Assembly: GCF_000313135.1 (NCBI RefSeq)
Contig: NW_004457702.1
Coordinates: forward strand, 62,001-126,000
Source: Acanthamoeba castellanii str. Neff
Lineage: Eukaryota; Discosea; Longamoebia; Acanthamoebidae
Reading direction: 5' to 3'
DNA: 64,000 nt
Made by a program: the position numbers and the translations under genes. The notes under the pieces were generated by a model. That model was not told the DNA's origin, searched no databases, and saw only the letters and a program-made list of their open reading frames with translations. Shown piece after piece: positions 33,128 through 42,999 of the stretch. Each line of letters opens with the position of its first letter. The stretch's first letter is position 1.

Positions 33128-36100
33128 ATTGATCGGTCACCCGTCTCTGGATTAGCCCTCATGCTTGCATCTCTCCCTACAGTCCATCGCCGCAGAGCCT
33201 GGAGGAGGCGCGCGCGCGAGACCGGCTTGGAGAGGTAGTCGTCCATCCCCGCGGTCAGGCACTTCTCCTTGTCCTCCTGGGTGGCCCCCGCCGTCAGCCC
33301 GATTATAGGTACTTGGTTCATCTCCAGCTCCCGGATCTTGAGCGTTGCTGTGAGCCCATCCATCACTGCCACCACCAACCACCACCACCCAACCACCACC
33401 ACGGCCGTCAGAGGAGCCAATGTCTCGTCATGATGGGACATGTTGGATGTACCGGGCATCTGTACGTCCATGAGTATAACATCAAAGTGAGTAGTGCTGA
33501 CCTTCTCGATTGCTTCGACCCCATTGTTGGCAATCTGTCGCAGAATGGATATTGGGGGGGAGGACGATTGGTGATTAACAGTGGTGGGGGCGGCCCCGAG
33601 GTTGAGTGCCAAGTGCGCACCTGAATATTGTAGCCCAGCGGCGCGAGTTGGCGACAAATCACCTTCTGGTTGACTATGTTGTCCTCCACCAGCAGAATAT
33701 CTAGTGTGTGTGTCAAAGCATGAGAGTTGTGTGAGCACAGTACAGAATCCACAGATGAAGCTTGTGAATGCGTCTGGAGTACCGAGAGGCTTGTGAGCCA
33801 CTTCGACCGGCCCGTCGGCTTCTGCTCGCTCTGTTTCCCTGAGCTCTTCCTCCGATTCTCGCGCAGGCTGGTCAAAAGGCAACAAAATGTAGAACGTCGT
33901 CCCCTTCCCCGGCGTACTGTCCACCCACAGCCACCCGTGCATCATCCTGAAAAGAGAAACATGAGGAAGAAGTGGAGGAGGAGGAGGAAGCGAAATGAAA
34001 CAAGAGGGAATGCGAACGTGACGAGCTCGGAGCAGATCTTGAGCCCCATCCCCAGGCCGGCGTACTTCTTGGTGTGCACCGCATCGACCTGGTAAAAGGC
34101 GTCGAAGATGTGAGGCAGCTTGTCGGCCGTGATGCCGATGCCCGTGTCCGCCACCGAGAACAGCACCCACCGCTGCTGCTGCTGTTCCATATCGTCCGAC
34201 GATCGACCTAATCGCTGATAAACGTCGGTCGTGGGCAGCGAAGCGGTGAAGGTGACGCGGCCGCCGCGCGAGGTAAACTTGAAGGCGTTGCCCAGTATGT
34301 TGTCGAGCACCTGGGCCAGCCGGTGCGTGTCTCCTACGACGATGTCGGGCAGGTCGGGGCTCAGGCTGACGTCGAAGTCGACGCCGTGTGACTCGGAGCT
34401 GTGCGCGAAGCGGGACCACAAGTGCTCCAGGTCTTCGCGCAGCGAGAACCGCGCCGGGGCAGATCTCGAGCTTGCCCTTCTCGATCCGCACCACGTCGAG
34501 CAGGTCGTTCACGAGGAACAGCATGTGCTCGGCCGATCGCTTGGCGATGTGCAGGTTGTCCCGCTGGTCTGGGGCCATAGACGTAGAGTCCAGCAGCTCC
34601 AGCATTCCCAGGACCCCCTGCAGCGGCGTTCGTATCTCTGCATTCCCCACACGATCACACACACACACACATACACACAATTGTTTAGAAGAAAAGGAAG
34701 GGACAACAAGAAGAATAATGTGCATACCATGGGAAACGTTGGCGAGGAAGAGGGTCTTGGCGGTGCTGGCCTCCTCGGCCATCTGGCGGGCCTTCTCGAG
34801 GTGCTCGAGGGCCTGGCGCTCGAGCGAGATGTCCTCGACGATGCCCACCACCCGCGGCTCGAGGCTGTCGGCCGTGTTCCATATCTTCCAGCTGCGGTCG
34901 CGCAGCCACCGCTCGTGGCCCGTCTGGGCGTGCACCACGCGAAACTCGCACACCTGCGCGTCGTCGGCCCAGCTCGACCAGCCGGCGTGGGCCTGGGACA
35001 GTAGCGCGCGGTCGTCCGGGTGAACGCCGACGAACCACAGGTCGGGCTCGAGCAGCAGTCGGGCGGGCGGGTAGCCCCAGAAGGTGGCGAAGCGCGCTGG
35101 CGTAGTGGAACTCGGCCAGGCCGGGCGTGGCGACGTAGACCATGGCGCGATGTTGTCGGTGACCTGGCGGAAGAGCAGGTCGGACTTCTTCATGGCCAGC
35201 TCGTGCTGACGTCGCTCGAACTCGGCCGACGCGCGGCCGGCGAAGATCTCCATCATCGTCTCGGCGCGCTCGGCGTCGCAGATGGGCTTGCGGCTCATGA
35301 GCACCATCAGGCCGATCACCTTGCCCGACGAGTAGAGCGGGCGGCCGACGTAGCTCTCCACCCCGAGATCCTTCAGCACCTCGTCCTCTGGAAACATCGC
35401 CTGCACGCCCGACCGCAGCGTGCGCGCCGACTGCTTCACCACGCCCTCGCACGGCGATCCGTCCAGATGGTATTCTGCCCATCAATCAATAAATCATCCA
35501 CGCAGCTTTTGGCTGATTTAAATTAGTAGAGATGTACCGATGTTGGGCACGGGCTGGCCGTCGATGAAGGTGGCGAGGGTGCGGATTGAGTCTGCGCGCT
35601 TGGGGTGGAGCTCGCCCACGAGGCCGAGTTCCATGCCCGACGCACTGGTGAGATGTCGCACCAGCTGCTGGAAGAAGTCGTCGGCCGACGTGGCGGTGAA
35701 GCCCAGCGCCACCTCCTTCAGCAGTTCCTTGCTCTTCTTCTCGTGCGTCACATCTCGCCCCAACGCCCATTTGCTCCTGCCCCCGCCATTCTCGCAATTA
35801 ATTGCTTTTATCCGATCAAATAAAATCAATTACTAATCACATAATAAATAAGTGGCGTACCAGCATCGTGTCGTGAAGATGCTGCAGGAGAACCACGAGA
35901 AGGTGCGCCGTGATCTGTCGCGGCAGGTGACGTGCCACTCCCAGTCGAAGTAGAGGGTCATGCGGCTGCGCGCCTCCCACTCGGCCCGGACGCGTGCGCA
36001 GTCATCTGGGTCGGGGAAGAGGCACCCGGGGTCGCGCCGCACCTCGGCCGCCGTCCACCCGGTCAGCCGCTCGCACTCCTCGCTCCACACCGCCACCCGC

Positions 36101-36366
36101 CCCTCGCGGTCCAACGCCACGAACAGACCCGGCAGCCTCCGCGCTCTCCGCTCCATCAGGACAGCGTGCCTGGGGCTTGGGCTTGGGCTTGGGCGGTCGT
36201 TCGCGTGAAGCTGATGGACCGAGAAGCGTCGTTGTGTCTTCTTGGCCCTTTGAGTCGGGCAGCCAGAGAAGCGCAGGGACCGTCTTCGCTTCCGGCCGCT
36301 GCGTGCCTCCTCTTCCTGATGCTGCTGCTCCGAGTTGGGGCCGGACAGATGCCATGAGACGTCCAT
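33109..36366 (-). CDS. Hybrid sensor histidine kinase: PAS-GAF-PAS-HisKA-HATPase-receiver, with apparent frameshifts
   Basis: A soluble two-component hybrid kinase starts MDVSWHLSGPN. PAS1 is LFVALDREGRVAVWSEECER. A GAF domain follows (ELLKEVALGFTATSADDFF, EYHLDGSPCEGV, LKDLGVESYVGRPLY). PAS2 ends VVGIVEDISLERQALEHL. The H-box is FLANVSHEIRTPLQG, split by an intron after the His codon. ATP-lid boxes are DNILGNAFKFT, VADTGIGI, FDAFYQVD and GLGMGLKI. The receiver has LLVEDNIVNQKV, phospho-acceptor ILMDVQMP and the Lys in YLSKPVS. All catalytic residues are present. Two compensating frame changes occur in PAS2 (about 35090-35150) and one after GKLEI (about 34440-34470); none coincides with splice sites. 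They suggest base errors or a decaying copy. About 950 residues if read through. No transmembrane segment is seen. Confidence 0.83.
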
Positions 36367-37153
36367 CGCTCGCTCTCCAGGGCTCTGTGCTCCTCTTGTG
36401 TAGTTCGTCGTCTTCTTCTCTTCGTTGTTGCTTGGGTAAGCTCTTCTTCTAAGGTTCGTCTTCTTCTATTTGAATTTGTTGTTATTGTTGTTGTTTGGCT
36501 CCTGACCTAGATTTTGGAAGCGAGACCAGATCTGCGGGACAAACCCCACCGCCTTGCCATCAGGCGTCTTCCTTCCAGCCGAAGTTTGGGTCCATGGAGG
36601 CACCGTGCTATCCCGCCTTTCCCAGTTAAGCTCTCGATCACGCAAGGCCGCGTGTGCCTGGGAGCCGTGGTATGCATGACATCACAGACAATGATAACCC
36701 GACGTCCAATCTCCCAAGTGTTCAGGTGCCTGACGGACGAGTGTTAGCCGGTTAGTCGTCAGCACTGAATGTAGTTCGTTAATTGAGTGCTGCAGCACTG
36801 GTGGACCGCGCATGATTGGATCGGATCATCAACGTAGGTAATGGAGGACATCCGTAGGACAGCCAGAGTCTAGCCCACGGGATAACTCAGCGCTGAGCAC
36901 ACCCTACCAAACCAGGATTTTGTCACCTTTAGTACCCCCTTCTCCCCCCCCCAAAAGGAACAGTGGATATCCACAGGACATCCCTACGTCTGGCCCGCAG
37001 GATGTCCCATGACTGGGTCACGCACTAACCAGCCCTGGATAACAAAAGGCTGTCCTTGGGATATCACACCAGCAAGAAGCGAGAGGGCAGCCACCAGTAC
37101 GTGTTTCCCTCTTTTTCGCCCCTAGCCACACAGCTAAATGAGTCGGGAAGGTC
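36367..37153. other. Divergent intergenic region holding repeated and palindromic sequence
   Basis: About 790 nt lie between the histidine kinase start (-) and the FAD oxidoreductase start (+). No protein frame or tRNA is recognised. The right half contains two diverged direct copies (from 36845 and 36975, both starting AGGACATCC) and an inverted repeat (36966-36983 against 37048-37065). Confidence 0.55.
36966..37065. repeat. Imperfect inverted repeat bounding about 100 nt
   Basis: The left arm GATATCCACAGGACATCC (36966-36983) is close to the reverse complement of the right arm GGCTGTCCTTGGGATATC (37048-37065), with two or three mismatches or one shift. It could be a small foldback element or a structured RNA. 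Confidence 0.5.
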
Positions 37154-39401
37154 ATGACTACAGATCGGCCACACGACCAGCTGGCGGCGAGTTTGGTGCG
37201 GGGGCAGCTGCTCTACCCTGAAGACCCTGGCTACGACCGCGCCCTCAGCACCTGGAACCTCCAGGCCACCAAGAGGTTGGTTTGCACCATCACCACGTTC
37301 CCACCACTCCTGCAAAACCCCCACCATGCTGCGCCTTCTCACCTTCTCCATTGCAGACCTGAAGCTGTGGTGTCGGCTCGCGGGCCAGGCGACATCATCG
37401 CGACCATCAAGTCCGTGTTTCGTGTTTCGTGTTTCTTTTCCATTCCCACCCTGGAGCGGCACTGACCTCAGAGTGCTCTTTTGCAAACAGGTATGCCAAG
37501 GCCAAAGGACTTGAGATGACCGTCAAGGCGGGCGGCCACAGCATGTCCAGCCTCTGCACCGGCCTGGTCATCGACTTCAGCCACGTAGAGACATGTCCAC
37601 CACCCTGCTTCTGTGCATCGCTCATCAGTTCTCCACCGCCATCAGATGAAAGGCATACGAGTGGACGTCGAGAACAAGACTGTGCGCGTCGAGCCGGGCT
37701 GTTTGCTGCGTGACCTGGACGCTGAACTGTCTGTGCACGGACTCGTGGTCCCTGGAGGTACTCCTACGCCACCACTGCCAACCATGACCACTACTAGTAG
37801 TGGCCGCGTGCACTTACCAACGAGCAATGAATGACCAGGGGTGGTGAGCCACACGGGCGTGGCGGGCCTGGCGCTCGGTGGAGGCTGGGGCTATCTGGGA
37901 CGCTGCATGGGCCTCACCTGCGACAACATCCTTTCCGTGGACATCGTCACCGCTGACGGCCAATTGCGTACCGCCTCCAAGACTGCCAACCAGGTGACAC
38001 TCACCCGTGTGCAGACAGACACACACGGCAATCCCGTTTGCACTTTGTCTCACGTCACTGTCTCCTTCCCTTCTTCGTCGTCCAGGACTTGTTCTGGGCC
38101 GTGCGTGGGGCTGGTCCCAGCTTTGGTGTGGTGACGTCGTTCAAGTTCCGCTGCCACCCGCTACCAGGCCCGGTCTACTGCGGAGTCATGATGTACCCCT
38201 GGTCCCGGTGCGCTCTGCCTCTCAATCACGCAAGCACGTTGTCCATTGCATTCCGCTGCCACTAATATCATCCTCGCGCAGATCCCCTGAAGTGGCCCAG
38301 CAATGGATGAACGTGGTCACCTCTCCCGACGGCTTCCCCGACAACCTGACCCTGTACCTGGTACACCACAAAAAGAAGAAGAAGAAGAAGTAGCTATCTT
38401 GATCTGCGACATACATTCCTGTGTCTTATTCAGTTTTTTTTCCCCCCTACGATCAAGCTGAACGACACCCAACCAACTGGCGAGAAGGGCGCCACTGTGT
38501 TTGCCGTGTTCAACGGACCGGCAGAACAGGGCAAGCAGCTGCTCAAGCCCTTCATCGACCTTGGGCCTGTCGCCACTCAGGTACCCTGGGTCTTGTCCGC
38601 GGGTTGCGGTTGATGGTGAGAACTCACTCCTTTGAGCTTTGTGCCTTTTTGGGGCGGCGCAGGAGCAAGAGTTGCCATTCCGGCTTGTCCAACAAGGCAT
38701 CAACGACAGGTTTCCCCCTGGCCGTCACTACTACCAAACCGGCACCTTCGTCAAGGTGAGCCATCCAATGGAGCCTCTTGATGTCCGCGACTGACACCAT
38801 GTGTCATGGTGTGTGTGTGGCGAGTTTTCCAGAAGTTGAGCACAGAGTTGTTCGATGTCATCCACAGACACTACAGTGTGGTCCCGTCACCGTTGAGCTC
38901 GGTGGTCTGCGAGCCTCATGTACGCCATCGTTGCCACAGTGACGTCCAGCAAGCAGGTGCACAGGTGGCGCCAGTCTAACAAGATCCGCGCCACTCTTGT
39001 GCATGTGAATCACAGGGCGGCAAGATCTCTGAAGTGCCCTGCGAGGAGTGTGCGATTGGCTGGAGGGCCAACAAGTTCTTCATTGCCATCTTTTCCTCTT
39101 GGGAGAAGGTACGCACTGCAATCATCATCATCGTCTCTATCTTGCGGACTCAGCGTGGTCTGTCTCTTCTTCAACGCGCAAGGAGGAGGAGGGCGACGCA
39201 AACAAGGCCTGGGTACGCGGCCTAATGGAGGATCTGAAGAAGTTCAGGGCCGCCACCAACTACATCAACCTGGCCCTGCCCGAGTGGAAGAAGCGCCAGG
39301 CCAGCGACTTCTACGGTCCGCACCTCCAGCGTCTGCGCGAGCTCAAGCTCAAGTGGGATCCCGACAACTTCTTCCGCTTCCAGACCTGCTTGACCGACTG
39401 A
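37154..39401 (+). CDS. FAD-linked oxidoreductase, berberine-bridge-enzyme type
   Basis: This is a flavoprotein oxidase/dehydrogenase of the FAD_binding_4 plus BBE class. The start is [20 protein letters not shown]. The FAD domain shows [29 protein letters not shown] (the His aligns with the histidyl-FAD residue), [51 protein letters not shown] and [19 protein letters not shown]. The second Cys of bicovalent members is not in its usual place (MGLTCDN has a Cys nearby). The C-terminal BBE motif is clear: [17 protein letters not shown]. Estimated 470-490 residues, a normal length, with about 11 introns. No signal peptide is seen, so it is probably cytosolic, unlike the secreted plant and fungal enzymes. 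Substrate unknown. Confidence 0.88.
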
Positions 39402-39721
39402 AAGCAAAGAGCTCGGCGAGCTAAGCGACTATGGTGGTGGTGGTGGTGATGGTGGTGGTGTCAACAACTATTGGCGGAAGTAATGACAACACCCGAACCA
39501 ACAACAACAAACTTGGCCCTGACGACCACCTGGTCGAGGCTGCAGCTCGCTTCTGTTTTAGGCCGCAGCAACGGCCAACTGTGGTCAAGTTGGCTTTTTT
39601 CTGCTTGGCCAAGGAAAGCCGGGGAGAAAGACGAAGAAGGGGAAGGAGAAGGACGAGGAAGGAAGCGAGGTGTGGCCACTCCGATCAATCAAGAAAAGAA
39701 GAGAGAGAAAAAAGACATAGG

Positions 39722-40812
39722 ATGGAGCAACACCCTCCTCAGGGACAGAAGCGGCGGAAGGAGCCGGACGAAAAAATGAGTGTGGGCCAACAACAACAAC
39801 AGCGGGTGTCAAACCTTGGTTTCGCATCTTCATCATCATCATCTCCATCATCTTCATCAGTACGTGGCACCGGCGAAAAAGAGACCCAAAACGCGAAGCG
39901 AAAGAACGAAAAGAAAGCGACAACGACCGGCGGCGTTGGGGGCGGGGGGAGGGGACGAGGCGGCGGTGTGAGCGCGGCCCACGGGACGTCCTCGTCCAGC
40001 TCCTCGTCCTCGACGTGGGTGGACGAACAAAAGTCGCTGTCGGAGATGAAGCAGCGCCTGCAGCGGGAGCTCCTCGACGCCGGCAAGCAAGACGTCGCGC
40101 TCCTCCTCCACTCCCGCCTCAAGCGACGACGACGCCCCGCCGTCTCCTCCACCTCCACCGCCTCCTTAACAACAACCGCCACCGCCACCGCCACATCGAC
40201 CACACCACCCCTTGCATCGCCCGTTGCTCCTCCGCGACCATCACTGCCACCACCACCATCTTCTTCTTCTTCTTTTTCTACACAACACCAACAACACGAC
40301 TACTACTCCGCGGCGCAGGCCTACGCGCCACGAGTGTCGCGCGACGGTGAAGAGGCGGAGGGGGAGGAGGAGCGGCAGGTGGCGTGGCACCAGCAGCAGC
40401 ACCCGGCCGGCGGTTACAGCCAGCCGACGCGCGTGCGGTCCTACTCGCGCACCTACACGTCCGGATTGTCTTGGTGCGAACACAACAACGCCTATGCTGC
40501 GCAGAACGAGTGTGTGATGCTGACGGAACACGCACGACACGACACGCACCACGACACGCACCACGACACGACACGCTATCGCGTGTGCGCACACACGGCA
40601 CAGGGAGCCACAGCCTGCCACGTACGCGGAGGGGCGTCGCTATGCGGTGCCCATCGCCGGGGCGGACGTGCATGTGCGCAACTGGAGCATCTACCGCCAG
40701 TACATCGAAGTCTTCAACGCCTACATCTGGTGCGCCATTGTGTGCCGCGTGTCGTGCTACGGTTCGCGAACTAATAGTGTGCGTGTGTGTGTGTTGTGTT
40801 GTGTGTGTTGTG

Positions 40813-40852
<40 letters not shown>

Positions 40853-42926
40853 CGGTCGCCAAAAGGGCCAACGCGCCGCTGAGCCCTGCGGTGATGGACG
40901 AGGACAATGTGCGGTCCATACTCTACTACAGCGGAGACGACTGGGGCAACGCCCTCGCGCTCAACGTCCACATCGCGCTCGCGCTTGGTATCGTATCCTG
41001 TGGCTCCGGTGGGGGCTGAGAGATGGGGTTGCTGCACACAAACTTTTTTTTAACTCCGATGCATTGCAACAATGTGTGCGGCACGTGCAGGCGCGCGGGC
41101 CATGGGCGAGCTGGAGCACAGCGTGGAGCACTACATGAAGGCCCGCAAGCACCTCGAGTACCTGTTCGACTGCAGCGACTACGCCGTCGCCGAGGGCCTC
41201 CAGGGGATGCGGTACTCTCGGCTCGATCCACCCGCGGCCTGGATACCAACTCACCCCGTGTCGTGCCGTGCGTGTCGTGTTGTGTGTCATGCATAGCTAC
41301 TATGCGAGCGGGATGGGCGACATGGAGCAGGCGGTGTACTACATGGTGCTGATCATGAGCATTTGTCGGCAGCTCAACGTGTACCACGGCGACGTGTACG
41401 CGCGCACCTCGACCCTGTACTACTTCATGCCCAGCACGACCGACGTCGAGAAGCAGCGCATCGTGCGCGAGTTTGCCCGCAACTACCCGCAGCTCGACGC
41501 CGAGGCCTCCGACACCGCGCTCCGGCCGCGGCCGCGGGTCGACTCGCCCACCTTCTCGTCGCTGCTGCTCAAGGAGAGCCGCTACCCGAACTACCACGAG
41601 ATCGAGCGCTTGACCCTCCTCTACGTCGGCTTCATGATGAAGCTCGACCGGTCGCGCAACGCCAGCGATTCGCCCCTCGACGCCCGATCCACCTACGTAC
41701 CTGCGCCGCACACCTTGTGTGTCGTGTGTCGTGTGTCGTGTGTCGTGCGTGGCTGACCAACGCCTCATACAGGAGCTCGCCCAGGGAATGGAGCCCGTAG
41801 CGGCAGAAGCGGGTGCGAACGATTATTATTCGTCGCTTTTCATTGTTTTTATTTATTCATTTATCATAGGAGTTTTTATTATTTATTTATTTGGGTTATC
41901 ATAATTTTAACTCCTGTGCGCGGCAGTGAGGAGTATTCCATGCATGCACTCGAAGAGCGCGCTGCTGGGCTCGCTCGCCCACCAGGCCGAGCTCGCGTGG
42001 GGCCTCGGCGACCGGCAGCACGCCACGCGGTGTGCGATCTACTGGCTCGATCTGGTGCAACAGCTGCCCATGCGGTTTTGTTCGCCAGCCATGCTCCACT
42101 TCGTGCGCTCCGTTCTTCAGGTACGCTCGTGTGTCGTGTCGCGTCGCGTCGCGTCGCGTGTGTGCGGTTGTGTGTCGTGTCGTGTCGTGCGTTATAATAC
42201 AAATCTGATGAACGGGAGCAGGTGTGGGTGGGGTTGGAGGACTGGGACCGGTTGGACGCGTCGCTGGCCATGATCAGGCCCCTCACTGAGATCTACCCGC
42301 CGTGGATGCGGCTCTACGACGCCTTCCTCGAGAAGGTCCACCAGGGCCGGCGCGATTCGTGGGCGCTCCAGCCGCCGCCGCCGCCGCCGCCGCCGCAGGA
42401 CGCGCCGCGACCAGCGCTCGGCCCGCAGGCGCTTGGCCGGCGACAGCAGCCGCCGCGCGAGTCGCGCCGCCTTCAACCCCCTCCTGCACTATTCGACCAA
42501 CTCGCCGCGCACGGGCCCGACATTCATCAGCAGCCTCCTGTGCAGCAGCAGCTACAGCATTACCACCAGCCGCACCAGCGGCAGCAACAGTTCTCGCCTG
42601 AATCGTCTCCTTCGTTCTCCTCGTCGTCGTCGTTATCTCCGCCTTCGTTCTTCTCGACCGTGACGTCGTCATCATCATCGTCCGCGGGCGGCTCGGCGCT
42701 GCCGGGCATGCCGTCGTTCCGGATGGCGGACTTCAGCAGCAGCAGCGCAACAACGCCCGAGGGCTCGTCTTCGCCGGCAGCATCGTCGTCATCGTTGGCC
42801 TCGTCCTCCTCGTCGCTGCTCTCCGAGGAGCGCCAGCTGCCGAGCCGACTCCTCTCCGCCGCCGGCACCACACATGAGCCCGCGCGTGACATGGAGGCCT
42901 TTGTCGACAAGCTCTTCGACATGTAG
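39722..42926 (+). CDS. Putative transcription regulator with fungal-type middle homology (MHR-like) region
   Basis: The N-terminal 250 residues are low-complexity Ser, Gly and Gln with basic patches (KRRKEPDEK, KRKNEKK, LKRRRRPAV). A short helix follows (SLSEMKQRLQRELLDAGK). After an intron at about 40475-40611 the frame resumes as EPQPATYAEGRRYAVPIAG. The middle resembles the regulatory helical region of fungal Zn2Cys6 factors: HVRNWSIYRQYIEVFNAYI, HIALALGARAMGELEHSVEH, YYASGMGDMEQAVYYMVLIM, SICRQLNVYHGDVYARTS. The C-terminus is Pro, Gln and Ser-rich and ends FVDKLFDM. No zinc cluster is visible. I take MEQHPPQGQ (39722) as start. The frame is open to an ATG at 39431, but its Val-rich beginning lies 30 nt after the previous stop. 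About 800 residues. Confidence 0.62.
40814..40851. repeat. (TG)n microsatellite in an intron
   Basis: A pure TG tract sits within a longer TG/TTG-rich intron of the regulator gene, ahead of the exon that encodes VMDEDNVRSILYYSGDD. Confidence 0.9.
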
Positions 42927-42999
42927 CCATCATCTCAACATGTTCATATGTAATCAATATGTTGTGTCAATATGCTGTAGTTTTGTTGTTTCCGAATCA

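Noticed and set aside
36172..36196. TTGGGC hexamer run that looks telomere-like
   Set aside because: It encodes the PSPSPSP segment of the histidine kinase on the minus strand. There are only about four units, and they are not at a sequence end.
40533..40575. Direct CGACACG/CACGCAC repeats resembling a small array
   Set aside because: They are simple intronic repeats with no unique spacers, so not CRISPR.
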